Below, piece by piece: positions 26,720 through 35,247 of a DNA stretch of 64,000 nt. How positions within the stretch are numbered: the stretch's first letter is position 1; each line of letters begins with the position of its first letter. This DNA is from Streptococcus cristatus ATCC 51100 (lineage in GTDB: Bacteria; Bacillota; Bacilli; Lactobacillales; Streptococcaceae): positions 95,971-159,970 of the forward strand of contig NZ_AFUE01000001.1 of the NCBI RefSeq assembly GCF_000222765.1, written 5' to 3'. Both the position numbers and the translations under genes were made by a program. A model generated the notes under the pieces. It did not search any database. It was given only the letters and a program-made list of their open reading frames with translations, and was not told the origin of the DNA.

Positions 26720-27790
26720 TTACTTTTCTTTTTCTAATACTTTCAAATATTTAGATTTTTTAAATTGCCCAGACAGGAGCAAGAGCAAGAAGCAATACCA
26801 TGTCACAATCGTCAAAAATAAAAGTAGGAAACTGCCAAATAGAAGATAAAGCCAAGAGAAAACAGCTGAAATCAAGGCAGAGAGGAAAATGAAAGCATAG
26901 GTTTTTAGACCGTTAGATTTTTGGGTGGCAAAATAGTCTATAGGCATCTCATAAGGCACTACTTCAACTACTGATTTCTCCCTTCTATTTTTAAACTGGT
27001 AAAGAGCCAGTAAAAGCATGAAAATGAAGGAAAAAAGTAAAGGGAACAAACCTCGTACAGTCAGATTCTCCGTTAATATATACAGGCCATAAGAAAAACC
27101 AGCACTTGGTAGAAAAATCATTGGAAAAGGCACACTTTTCCCTACAAAAAGCTCATTTCGCTTAATATCATAAAACACAGTCCTTTTGACATTTCCTTGA
27201 TCTGCTCCAAATTCGATAAAATCAGCCAGCTTCCTAGTAACTGCCAATGCTGACTTTGGTTCTTCATGCGCTTCATCTTCAATGATCTCTAACTGACCAA
27301 AAGCATTCAGTTTCCACGAATCTTCCTTAGGCAGAGGATGTATTTTCCCTTCAAGATGTTCTTGAATAAATTGCTGGAATTGACGGTTCTTCCGCTTACT
27401 TCCAATTAACTTCAGCGTTACTTTTTGACTGCTGCCATTTTGGGTCAACGCTTCCCCTACAATAAATAAAGGCCATTCATAACTGCCACGATAAGCGTGT
27501 CTATTCTTTCCGAAGTAAAATGTCACTGAAGAAAGTGGAAAGCGATAGCATTTGAAATTTCGGAAAACAAGCAAGTATTGACCATCAAGCTGGATTTTTC
27601 CCATAAAAGCAAAGGCCATCCAACCTACTGTGAGCAATAAAGAAACTGATACTAAGAAATAGAAAAGATTTGCTGACCGATTTTCTTCTAGGAAAATATT
27701 AAAAAAACTGGTCACCACCATTAAACTAAATAGACTAAGTAGTCCCAGTGCTGATCTTTTATAGATAACAATCGATGGCTTTTTTATCAA
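26720..27790 (-). CDS. Uncharacterised polytopic membrane protein
   Basis: I do not recognise this family. The protein (356 residues from a TTG start behind AGGAGG; an ATG at 27823 is the alternative) has two N-terminal membrane helices. A soluble middle part of about 150 residues begins with strands that resemble a bacterial PH-like fold (GKIQLDGQYLLVFRNFKCYRFPL, in register). At least four more helices close the protein. It is the last gene of a run of small membrane proteins that include immunity-type families, so it may also be protective (inference from position). After its stop, 32 coding-like residues continue in another frame. Confidence 0.5.
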   Translation of the reverse strand: MIKKPSIVIYKRSALGLLSLFSLMVVTSFFNIFLEENRSANLFYFLVSVSLLLTVGWMAFAFMGKIQLDGQYLLVFRNFKCYRFPLSSVTFYFGKNRHAYRGSYEWPLFIVGEALTQNGSSQKVTLKLIGSKRKNRQFQQFIQEHLEGKIHPLPKEDSWKLNAFGQLEIIEDEAHEEPKSALAVTRKLADFIEFGADQGNVKRTVFYDIKRNELFVGKSVPFPMIFLPSAGFSYGLYILTENLTVRGLFPLLFSFIFMLLLALYQFKNRREKSVVEVVPYEMPIDYFATQKSNGLKTYAFIFLSALISAVFSWLYLLFGSFLLLFLTIVTWYCFLLLLLSGQFKKSKYLKVLEKEK

Positions 27791-27938
27791 TTCGCATCCT
27801 CCTCTACTCACCATTTTACTCATTAAAATCCTACAAAGGTTGCATCGCCTCTAATAATTTAACCTTGAATCGAAAAGGCCTATAACGTTTTTTGAGTAAA
27901 AAAACTTATTAAATTCTGTCTGGTTTAGTATAACCTAT

Positions 27939-28637
27939 TTACTCTTTCCCTATGGTATCCGAGTATTTCACTTTCAAATCGCCCATATTTTCTTTAGAAT
28001 AGCGCTGACTTCCCTCTTTAAACCAGATATCCAGAAAATAGGTGTAGAGAATTTGATCAGATTTTTCTGCCAACCAAGTCTGATCAATATCGTAATCCTT
28101 CAGATAGTCCAATATCTCCTCTTTTGACACTAGACTCTTACGCGGGGGCTCTCCCCCTCCAAGAGAGCGATAAATTTCATCTGCTGTCCTGACATAGCCC
28201 CTTTCTTTAGATTGATTAATAAAAGCTTGAACAGTAAAATCCGAAACTTTGGAGAAAGCAATGGAGACATTTTGTTTAACGAAACCCTCCTCATAGACAT
28301 AGTCAATATTGAGATAAGTTTCTCCTGATAACTTTTTACTATACAAAACAGCAAGCAAACCATCGGAATTGATATATAGCTGCAAATCTTCATCATCTGC
28401 CAAACTAGGTTTAGCTCGGCGATAGTATATCCAGGCCGGCTCACCTACATATGCCGTATTACTTTCTATAATCCTACTCATGACTGGCAAACCAAGAATA
28501 TTTTTGTAATGAACGCTCGCATAATAGATTTCATCAATTGGATTTTTTAGTGAGTCATAGTCCCGATATCTTAGAAAACCAAAGACACAGCTACCTACTA
28601 CAAGGAGGGAGAAGAGACTTAGAAAAAATTTTTTCAT
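27939..28637 (-). CDS. TipC-like immunity protein
   Basis: The 232-residue protein has one N-terminal membrane helix or signal anchor, then an extracytoplasmic domain. The pattern PIDEIYYASVHY at the start and YFLDIWFKEGSQRYSKENMGDLKV at the end is what I know from TipC-family proteins. TipC of S. intermedius protects against the lipid II-degrading type VII-secreted toxin TelC. No TelC-like LXG toxin or EssC is in the window, so the gene would be an orphan. It has AGGAG eight bases before the ATG. Family call is by motif memory, not alignment. Confidence 0.6.
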   Translation of the reverse strand: MKKFFLSLFSLLVVGSCVFGFLRYRDYDSLKNPIDEIYYASVHYKNILGLPVMSRIIESNTAYVGEPAWIYYRRAKPSLADDEDLQLYINSDGLLAVLYSKKLSGETYLNIDYVYEEGFVKQNVSIAFSKVSDFTVQAFINQSKERGYVRTADEIYRSLGGGEPPRKSLVSKEEILDYLKDYDIDQTWLAEKSDQILYTYFLDIWFKEGSQRYSKENMGDLKVKYSDTIGKE

Positions 28638-28823
28638 ATCAGTTTACTCCTTTTGTGATCAAATCATTGCTTCATTTGCCACAATTTATAGTTGGGAAAT
28701 TATAGAATACAGGACCATGCATTTCAAAGCAAGATTTTGATTATCAGTCTTTATTTACTTAACATCTAATGAATAACTAGGAGACATCATCTTCAAGATC
28801 CTATTATTTCAAAATCTTAAAAA

Positions 28824-29372
28824 TTAAAAGTCTCCTTTTTGTAGAGTTTGAATGATGAAGGGCCATTTTTGTAATTGATAATCTGCATTTAGTATAAATA
28901 AAGAAAGTAAAATTCCTAGAAATAGCAGAAAGATATCTCCAAGCACACCTAATAGAAATAGCCAGGCACAAATCAAAATTGCTAAATATATCACTGATTT
29001 CAGTGTAAGAAAAACTATGTGTCTTCTTCTAAGGCTTTTTACAAAATTAGCCAACACATGTTTATCAAGCGCAGATTTTTGAAGTTCTAGCTTTGATTGA
29101 TAACTTTTTGTAATCCATTGGGCCAATAGATAAGAGATTACAAGTAGAAATAGAACTAGGAAAATTCGAGTACTCCCACTTTCAAATATACCAGTTTTTT
29201 CAATACCAGTCATCAGAAATCTTAGAACGTAAACAGTTATCGGCACTAAAATATAAGACAAATAATTAGGAGGTTTTACCTCTTCTAATAATGTTTTATT
29301 TTCAAAATCAAAGTGGTAATACTTATCCTTATAAGCACCTAAATTAACCAACTTTGCTTTATTTTTCAACAA
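28824..29372 (-). CDS. Small multi-pass membrane protein of the immunity island
   Basis: A 182-residue protein with about five membrane segments after a soluble N-terminus that contains YYHFDFENKTLLEE. Its layout (short N-terminal beta region, then paired helices) resembles the neighbouring DUF443-type proteins and the protein at 29598-30152, though sequence identity is weak. It starts at TTG behind AAGGAG. I do not recognise a specific family; it may be a divergent member of the same immunity group. Confidence 0.5.
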   Translation of the reverse strand: MLKNKAKLVNLGAYKDKYYHFDFENKTLLEEVKPPNYLSYILVPITVYVLRFLMTGIEKTGIFESGSTRIFLVLFLLVISYLLAQWITKSYQSKLELQKSALDKHVLANFVKSLRRRHIVFLTLKSVIYLAILICAWLFLLGVLGDIFLLFLGILLSLFILNADYQLQKWPFIIQTLQKGDF

Positions 29373-29597
29373 TATTCTCCTTGGTAATCAGCTTATTCCA
29401 TTATATATTTGATTCAAATAATTGCTGGCGATTATAAATCGTGATAATCATTTTTTAATACATTATCACCTATACTAAACTTTTCCAATTTCCTACCAGA
29501 CTAGTCTAATAGCAATTTCATCTTTATTATCATATAGAGAATAGTGATTTTTACTTCCTCTTTATTAAGCTGGACAACATTACCTATTGGTAATAAC

Positions 29598-30152
29598 TTA
29601 AGTATTAGATATTTCCTCGGATAATTTCTTTAACATCAAAAATCTTTTGATTGGTCGAACCCCAAATGTTAAAAAATAGGAAACTGGGAAAAAAAGACTA
29701 AATAGGATAAAGTTATACAAGTTTGCTTCTTGAAGATAGGTCAATAAAAATTGAAATGTCATTACAGAGAAAACAATACCTGTCAATGAGAGGAACAACA
29801 AGTTATTCTTGCATTTCTTAATAAAGTCAGACCAACCAAAATAATTACTAGGATTAAAACTTATCAATTCTTGATCATGTTTGAGTTTCAGAGCCCATTC
29901 TGCTAAAAGAACAATGGTGAATATCATGCTTATAAGCAAACCATATTTTACAAAAGAATTTGAGAAAGTATGAAAACCGATGGAAGATAGTAAGTTGGTT
30001 AGCACCAGTCCAGAAGTTAAAACTGCCCATTTAATGTCCCATACCTTATCTGGTTTATAAGAGTAAGAATAGAGTTTCCCTGATTCAAAATGATAGAAAA
30101 TATCTTGTTCTTGAAAATTTCCAAGAAACAACAATTTTTTAAATGTAGTCAC
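29598..30152 (-). CDS. Small multi-pass membrane protein of the immunity island
   Basis: A 184-residue, about five-helix protein with a GTG start behind GGGAG. The N-terminus contains IFYHFESGKLYSYSYKP, echoing YYHFDFENKTL of its downstream neighbour, so the two are probably distant paralogues. The C-terminus PIKRFLML is basic. No enzymatic motif is visible. Role in immunity to a membrane-active toxin is inferred only from the neighbourhood. Confidence 0.5.
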   Translation of the reverse strand: MTTFKKLLFLGNFQEQDIFYHFESGKLYSYSYKPDKVWDIKWAVLTSGLVLTNLLSSIGFHTFSNSFVKYGLLISMIFTIVLLAEWALKLKHDQELISFNPSNYFGWSDFIKKCKNNLLFLSLTGIVFSVMTFQFLLTYLQEANLYNFILFSLFFPVSYFLTFGVRPIKRFLMLKKLSEEISNT

Positions 30153-30239
30153 TTTGGTCTCCCGTATTATTGAATATTTTACTCATTCAGAATTTTATTT
30201 TTACTAGCACTGCAGCTAACAACTAGAAAACAAATACCT

Positions 30240-30905
30240 TTATTTTATACCACTATCTTTCTCATCTCTTTCTATTGTATACTGACAATTCTCACTATAG
30301 CTTAGATCACCTGCTAACAGCGTAGACATTAGTAATATAAGACAATGAAATATCAGGAAAGCTAAAGTCCCCCAATTTAAAATGAAAAAGCTAAACAAAA
30401 AGATTAGGAAGTTGAGAATCAGAACGCCCTTAAACTGCTTTTTCATCCAAGGAGCCAATTTAGTTAATCTTATTTTTCCCTTCTCTTTTTTGTAAAGACT
30501 AAAATCAAATTTCTTTACTAAAGACCGAGATGATAAAAAATAGATTAGATTTGCAAGTATTACTGCTAGTATAAAAGCAAGAAACCAATAAATCCATCTT
30601 TCAGTAAATGAGAAGCGAGGTAAATTAAGGTATGCATATAAGCTGTCACTAGTTCGCATCCGCCCTGCCCATACTGAAACAGCTAAAAATATCGGTGCTG
30701 GAATTAGAAGGGTCTCCAACCAATGTTTTTTACGCATTCGGATTTCCCAAAATTGCGTCTCTGTCAATCGGTAAATCGTTCGATTGCTAAACCAATTCAG
30801 ATAAGGAAAAAAATAACCCCACAATGTTGGTAGCTTATCCAATAGAAAGTATTCCTTACCATCCTCTAATAATATATAACGAAAATTCACATGGTGCGCT
30901 CGCAT
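30240..30905 (-). CDS. DUF443-like five-helix membrane protein (TsaI-type)
   Basis: The 221-residue protein has the DUF443 N-terminal pattern FRYILLEDGKEYFLLD...LWGYFFPYLNWF followed by about five membrane helices. DUF443 proteins occur in tandem arrays in Staphylococcus aureus, where TsaI protects against the membrane-depolarising type VII effector TspA. A GAGGAG site precedes the ATG. The upstream neighbour is a paralogue. Confidence 0.6.
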   Translation of the reverse strand: MRAHHVNFRYILLEDGKEYFLLDKLPTLWGYFFPYLNWFSNRTIYRLTETQFWEIRMRKKHWLETLLIPAPIFLAVSVWAGRMRTSDSLYAYLNLPRFSFTERWIYWFLAFILAVILANLIYFLSSRSLVKKFDFSLYKKEKGKIRLTKLAPWMKKQFKGVLILNFLIFLFSFFILNWGTLAFLIFHCLILLMSTLLAGDLSYSENCQYTIERDEKDSGIK

Positions 30906-30939
30906 AATTAGCTCCTCAAAAGTTTTTTATACCGTTCCC

Positions 30940-31611
30940 TTAGCCATTTTTTATTCTTATCCAATAATTACTTGCCGGCCGCATGAAAAACATATTCCCT
31001 ATAAATAACCAAAATGTCAAAAATATTAACAATCCAATATGACCAATATAATTATCCATTATGTTCGTTAAAAAAGCGGCAATAATCATTACTGTAAACA
31101 ACACTGATATAATATACGCAAAAATACTAAAAAGCAATTCTTTAACAAAGCAAGGATAAACGTAAATCGTATGATAGCTACTATTTTTTAATCCACTAGG
31201 GACTTCATAAGCCACTGTAAGCCATAAACGCAAACCAAAAACCAATAATACAATTAGAATAGCCAAAAAATTGCTAATTCTACTTGAATCAAATTTCAAA
31301 AATTGATTGATATCAAATACTCTCGATAGAAGCATGGCACCTACGCCAGTTCCTAAGCTATAGCCAAGACCATGTTTTTCAAAGGCCTCTTTTAACCGAG
31401 CATTCTTCTCCTCTGATTGAGACAATTGCTCATATTCTTCCTTACTCATCTCATAACATCTGTGAGGTACAAAGTAAATCAACAAGGGCAAGAAGTAGAC
31501 AATCAAAAAAGGGCGTTCTACATCCAGAAGATAATAGTTATCCTCTGTTTTTAGTATGCGATAACGAAGATTGCTTCTAGCCAAGAGCTTCATTTCAGCC
31601 TTTTTAAACAT
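30940..31611 (-). CDS. DUF443-like five-helix membrane protein (TsaI-type)
   Basis: A 223-residue protein with the clearest DUF443 signature in the cluster: LRYRILKTEDNYYLLDVERPFLIVYFLPLLIYFVPHRCYEM, read across residues 15-55. Membrane helices follow, with a polar loop that contains EEYEQLSQSEEKN. AGGA lies six bases before the ATG. It is the first gene of the immunity-like island, 34 bp ahead of its paralogue. Protection against a TspA-like toxin is inferred from family knowledge. Confidence 0.65.
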   Translation of the reverse strand: MFKKAEMKLLARSNLRYRILKTEDNYYLLDVERPFLIVYFLPLLIYFVPHRCYEMSKEEYEQLSQSEEKNARLKEAFEKHGLGYSLGTGVGAMLLSRVFDINQFLKFDSSRISNFLAILIVLLVFGLRLWLTVAYEVPSGLKNSSYHTIYVYPCFVKELLFSIFAYIISVLFTVMIIAAFLTNIMDNYIGHIGLLIFLTFWLFIGNMFFMRPASNYWIRIKNG

Positions 31612-31654
31612 TTATATCCTACCTTTTTAATAATTTACAAATCATGCTTCGTCA

Positions 31655-32323
31655 TTATCTTCGTACATACTGAACCAAGCGGAACATCATGAAAGCAAAT
31701 AGAATTCCTGCAACGATCCAAATGGTTCGCAAGGCGTAAAATTGGAGCAGGTAGGTAGAAATAATGGCTCCGATGACAAAACTTCCTAACAAAGCAACAA
31801 AGAAAATGCCCTCTTTTAAGTATGGTTTTTCCTGAGTTCTCACAAAATTTCCAAAAGCCACCATCGTTTTCTTGATATTTCCTGTCATAAAGGAATTATT
31901 GTAGACTATGCCATCTACCTCGCCAAAAGCTGTCGCAACGACTCCCATACAGAAAGCAATAGGAGGAACGATCAGCATATTAGGCACGGTACTTGGCATA
32001 AAGCCTACCAGAGTACAGATGAGCACCATTGGTGAAATGCTACTTACTCGCCATATTGACTGCTCAAAAAAGGGGCGGAAAACTGTTATCAGAAAAATTC
32101 CCAGCATAAAGGCTAGCATGGTAGCCAGTTTGACTTCAATTTCTCCAGTCTTGTGATGAATCAGCTCAACGGACAAAAAGACGACGTTTCCTGTCTGGCC
32201 CGCAACCAATGTGCCCCCGCGCTCCATGAAAGTGTAAGCATCCACGAAACCTGCGCAAAAGGTCAGCAAACAGGCAAAAAACTTTGATCGAGAATGGAAT
32301 TCTCTTTTGACGAACTTTCTCAT
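31655..32323 (-). CDS. DUF1275 (YoaK-like) membrane protein
   Basis: The 222-residue protein has about six membrane helices and the DUF1275 pattern CAGFVDAYTFMERGGTLVAGQTGNVVFLS near the N-terminus, with NNSFMTGNIKK in the middle. Family members are uncharacterised inner-membrane proteins, sometimes annotated as putative transporters. It lies 41 bp after udk, from which it is separated by a hairpin. Confidence 0.8.
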   Translation of the reverse strand: MRKFVKREFHSRSKFFACLLTFCAGFVDAYTFMERGGTLVAGQTGNVVFLSVELIHHKTGEIEVKLATMLAFMLGIFLITVFRPFFEQSIWRVSSISPMVLICTLVGFMPSTVPNMLIVPPIAFCMGVVATAFGEVDGIVYNNSFMTGNIKKTMVAFGNFVRTQEKPYLKEGIFFVALLGSFVIGAIISTYLLQFYALRTIWIVAGILFAFMMFRLVQYVRR

Positions 32324-32335
32324 AATTTACCCAAA

Positions 32336-32358
32336 AAGTCCAGTGTAACACCAGACTT
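32336..32358 (-). terminator. Terminator after udk
   Basis: Arms AAGTCCAGTG (32336-32345) and CACCAGACTT (32349-32358), allowing G-U pairs, sit just after the udk stop codon with a T run on the minus strand. Confidence 0.6.
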
Positions 32359-32363
32359 CCTTT

Positions 32364-32999
32364 CTATCCTTCTCTAGCTTCCTCCAAAATCTTTTCAATC
32401 TTGGTGGTAATCAAATCAATCGCAACTTTATTAGAAGCGCCCTCTGGAATGATGACATCCGCATAGCGCTTGGTCGGCTCGATAAACTGATGGTACATAG
32501 GCTTTACGACACCCAGATACTGCTCAATGACACTATCCAAACTGCGTCCGCGCTCTTCCATGTCCCGCTTAATCCGACGAATAATCCGCACATCATCATC
32601 AGTATCGACGAAAATCTTGATGTCCATCAAATCGCGGAGGCGTTGATCTTCCAAGACCAAAATTCCCTCTACAATGAAGACATCCTGCGGTTCCTGACGA
32701 TAGGTTTTATTGCTGCGCGTGTGCTCCGTATAGTCATAGGTCGGGATGTCCACTGGGCGGCCAGCCAAAAGCTCCTTAATCTGCTCAATCATGAGGTCTG
32801 TATCAAAAGCAAAAGGATGGTCATAGTTGGTCTTAACCCGCTCCTCAAAGGTCAAATGAGACTGATCCTTGTAGTATGAATCATGCTCAATCATGGAAAT
32901 CTTTTCATTAGGAAAATGATCTAAAATCGCCCGAGATACACTGGTTTTTCCCCCACCAGATCCACCTGTAACACCGATAATAATAGGTCTGTTTTGCAT
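32364..32999 (-). CDS. udk: Uridine kinase
   Basis: A 211-residue P-loop kinase: [14 protein letters not shown] at the N-terminus, [22 protein letters not shown], and [10 protein letters not shown], all typical of Udk. It phosphorylates uridine and cytidine in pyrimidine salvage. The ATG at 32999 follows GGAGAAAACA; the upstream ATG in the same frame overlaps that ribosome site. Confidence 0.95.
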   Translation of the reverse strand: MQNRPIIIGVTGGSGGGKTSVSRAILDHFPNEKISMIEHDSYYKDQSHLTFEERVKTNYDHPFAFDTDLMIEQIKELLAGRPVDIPTYDYTEHTRSNKTYRQEPQDVFIVEGILVLEDQRLRDLMDIKIFVDTDDDVRIIRRIKRDMEERGRSLDSVIEQYLGVVKPMYHQFIEPTKRYADVIIPEGASNKVAIDLITTKIEKILEEAREG

Positions 33000-33103
33000 T
33001 GTTTTCTCCATTACTTGTTATCTTATCTATTTTACCTTAATTCATGATATAATGAAAGGGTGAATCAAGAAAAATTCAGGAAAATCATTTTAAAGGAGAA
33101 AGT

Positions 33104-34084
33104 ATGTTACAACTCGGTATCATCGGTACGGGAACCATTTCCCACGAGTTTATCAAAGCAGCTCAACTAAGTGGTGAGTATGAGTTTACAGCTGTTTACT
33201 CAAGAACTTTGAGTGCCGCGGAGCGTTTTGCGCAAGCTTATAAAAACGTCGCACTCTACACCGATATGATTGAATTCTTATCTGCCGACCTAGATGTAAT
33301 TTATATCGCCAGTCCTAATAGCCTCCACTTCAACCATGCCAAGGTAGCCATTTTGGCTCGAAAGCATGTCATCGTTGAAAAGCCAGCTGTATCAAGGCCT
33401 GAAGAATGGCAGGAATTGGTTAAGCTGGCAGCTGAACATCAGGTTTATATCTTTGAGGCAGCCAGAAACTACCATGAAGCAGCTTTTGCAGTCATTCGTG
33501 ACTTTCTAAAGGACAAGAAAATTTGGGGAGCTAATTTCACCTATGCAAAATACTCTTCCAAGATGGGAGCCCTGCTGAGTGGACAGGAACCAAATGTTTT
33601 TTCTGCTAAATTCTCAGGCGGTGCTCTGATGGATCTGGGTGTCTACACGCTTTATGCAGCTGTCCAGCTGTTTGGTGCTCCACAAAGCGTTTGCTATACA
33701 GCTCAACAACTGCCAAATAGCGTTGATCTCAACGGTTCAGGCAGTCTGATTTATCCTGATTTTCAGGTTCGTATCCAAGCTGGAAAAAATATCCATAGCC
33801 AGCTACCAGCTGAAATCTATACGGACCAAGGCACTCTGACCCTAGATGGTATCGAGTTTATCCGCTCTGCCATTTTCCAAAAGCTGACTGGAGAGACGGA
33901 AAGTCTAGCTATCCACCAAGCAGAGCACCAAATGCTGGAAGAGGCTCAGGCTTTTGCTCGTGTGCTTAAAGGCGGCCAAGAAGAGCTTTATAGCGACTAC
34001 CTGCAGGCTGCTACTGCTGTGCATGAGTGTCTGTTTGCCATGAGAAAAGATGCTGGCATTAGATTTGAGGTTGACCATGATTAA
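33104..34084 (+). CDS. Gfo/Idh/MocA-family oxidoreductase
   Basis: The 326-residue protein has an N-terminal Rossmann fold (LGIIGTGTISHEF), the conserved EKPA motif (VEKPAVSRPEEW) and the C-terminal Gfo/Idh/MocA domain with GGALMDLGVYTLY. Such enzymes oxidise or reduce sugars or polyols with NAD(P). A TATAAT at 33048-33053 may be its -10; the ribosome site is AAAGGAGAAAGT. The last 8 bp overlap the helicase start. Confidence 0.85.
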   Translation: MLQLGIIGTGTISHEFIKAAQLSGEYEFTAVYSRTLSAAERFAQAYKNVALYTDMIEFLSADLDVIYIASPNSLHFNHAKVAILARKHVIVEKPAVSRPEEWQELVKLAAEHQVYIFEAARNYHEAAFAVIRDFLKDKKIWGANFTYAKYSSKMGALLSGQEPNVFSAKFSGGALMDLGVYTLYAAVQLFGAPQSVCYTAQQLPNSVDLNGSGSLIYPDFQVRIQAGKNIHSQLPAEIYTDQGTLTLDGIEFIRSAIFQKLTGETESLAIHQAEHQMLEEAQAFARVLKGGQEELYSDYLQAATAVHECLFAMRKDAGIRFEVDHD

Positions 34085-35165
34085 AGAAACATTTCCAACA
34101 GTCTGGCAGGACCAGCTAAATCAGCTGGGTTTTGCTGAACTGACTGCTATCCAAGAAAAAATATTCCAGCCCATTTCTCAGGGACAGACGGTGCTAGGCA
34201 TCAGTCCGACCGGTACGGGCAAAACATTGGCTTATCTCTTTCCTAGCTTGTTGAAATTGAAGCCTAAAAAAGCGCAGCAGCTTTTGATTTTAGCTCCAAA
34301 TACAGAGCTAGCGGGACAGATTTTTGATGTTTGTAAATCTTGGGCGGAGCCTTTAGGCTTGAGCAATCAACTCCTCCTCTCTGGTAATAGCCAGAAAAGA
34401 CAGATTGAGCGACTCAAGAAAGGTCCTGAGATACTGATTGGCACACCGGGTCGGATTTTCGAGCTCATTAAGCTCAAGAAAATCAAGATGATGAATGTTG
34501 AAACTATTATCCTAGATGAATTTGACCAGCTTCTCAGTGATTCCCAGTATGCGTTTGTTGATAAGATTCTGCATTATGCACCGCGTGACCACCAGCTGAT
34601 TTACATGAGTGCTACAGCTAAGTTTGACCAAGAGAAGATCGCCGAAAATACCTTGCGCATCAGCATTGACGACCAGACTTTGGACAATATCCAGCACTTC
34701 TATATGCAGGTGGAGAAACGTGATAAGGTTGAACTCTTGCGCAAACTATCCAATGTAGAAGAATTTCGTGGGCTAGTCTTTTTCAACAGCTTGTCAGATT
34801 TGGGCAGCGCTGAAGAAAAGCTTCAGTACCGAGGAGCTAGTGTGGTCTCTCTAGCCAGCGATGTCAATGTAAAATTCCGCAAGGTCATTCTTGAGAAATT
34901 TAAAGATTACGATATCACACTCTTACTGGCGACTGACATAGTTGCGCGTGGCATTGATATTGATTCCCTAGAGTGCGTAGTCAACAACGAAGTGCCGCGC
35001 GCTTTGGAAACCTACACCCACCGTTCTGGCCGAACAGGTCGGATGGGCAAGGAAGGCTATGTCATTACCTTCATCAGCCACCCAGAAGAACTAAAAACTC
35101 TCAAAAAATATGCCTCTGTTCGAGAAATCATCTTGAAAAAACAAGAACTGTATGTGTGTCCTTAA
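34077..35165 (+). CDS. DEAD-box RNA helicase
   Basis: A 362-residue superfamily 2 helicase core: Q-motif region GFAELTAIQEKIF, motif I SPTGTGKT, motif II as DEFD in place of DEAD, motif III SAT, and motif VI HRSGRTGRMG. The protein has almost no extension beyond the core. The ATG at 34077 overlaps the oxidoreductase stop. RNA remodelling is likely; the target RNA is unknown. Confidence 0.85.
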   Translation: MIKETFPTVWQDQLNQLGFAELTAIQEKIFQPISQGQTVLGISPTGTGKTLAYLFPSLLKLKPKKAQQLLILAPNTELAGQIFDVCKSWAEPLGLSNQLLLSGNSQKRQIERLKKGPEILIGTPGRIFELIKLKKIKMMNVETIILDEFDQLLSDSQYAFVDKILHYAPRDHQLIYMSATAKFDQEKIAENTLRISIDDQTLDNIQHFYMQVEKRDKVELLRKLSNVEEFRGLVFFNSLSDLGSAEEKLQYRGASVVSLASDVNVKFRKVILEKFKDYDITLLLATDIVARGIDIDSLECVVNNEVPRALETYTHRSGRTGRMGKEGYVITFISHPEELKTLKKYASVREIILKKQELYVCP

Positions 35166-35210
35166 GCGAGAATTACGCTCATCAATATTTTTATTTGATG
35201 GTAGCAAAGC

Positions 35211-35247
35211 AAAAAGCATTGGAAACTTAATATTCCCAATGCTTTTT
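35211..35247. terminator. Bidirectional terminator between the helicase and deacetylase genes
   Basis: Arms AAAAAGCATTGG (35211-35222) and CCAATGCTTTTT (35236-35247) form a 12-bp stem between convergent genes, with A/T runs on both sides. Confidence 0.85.
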
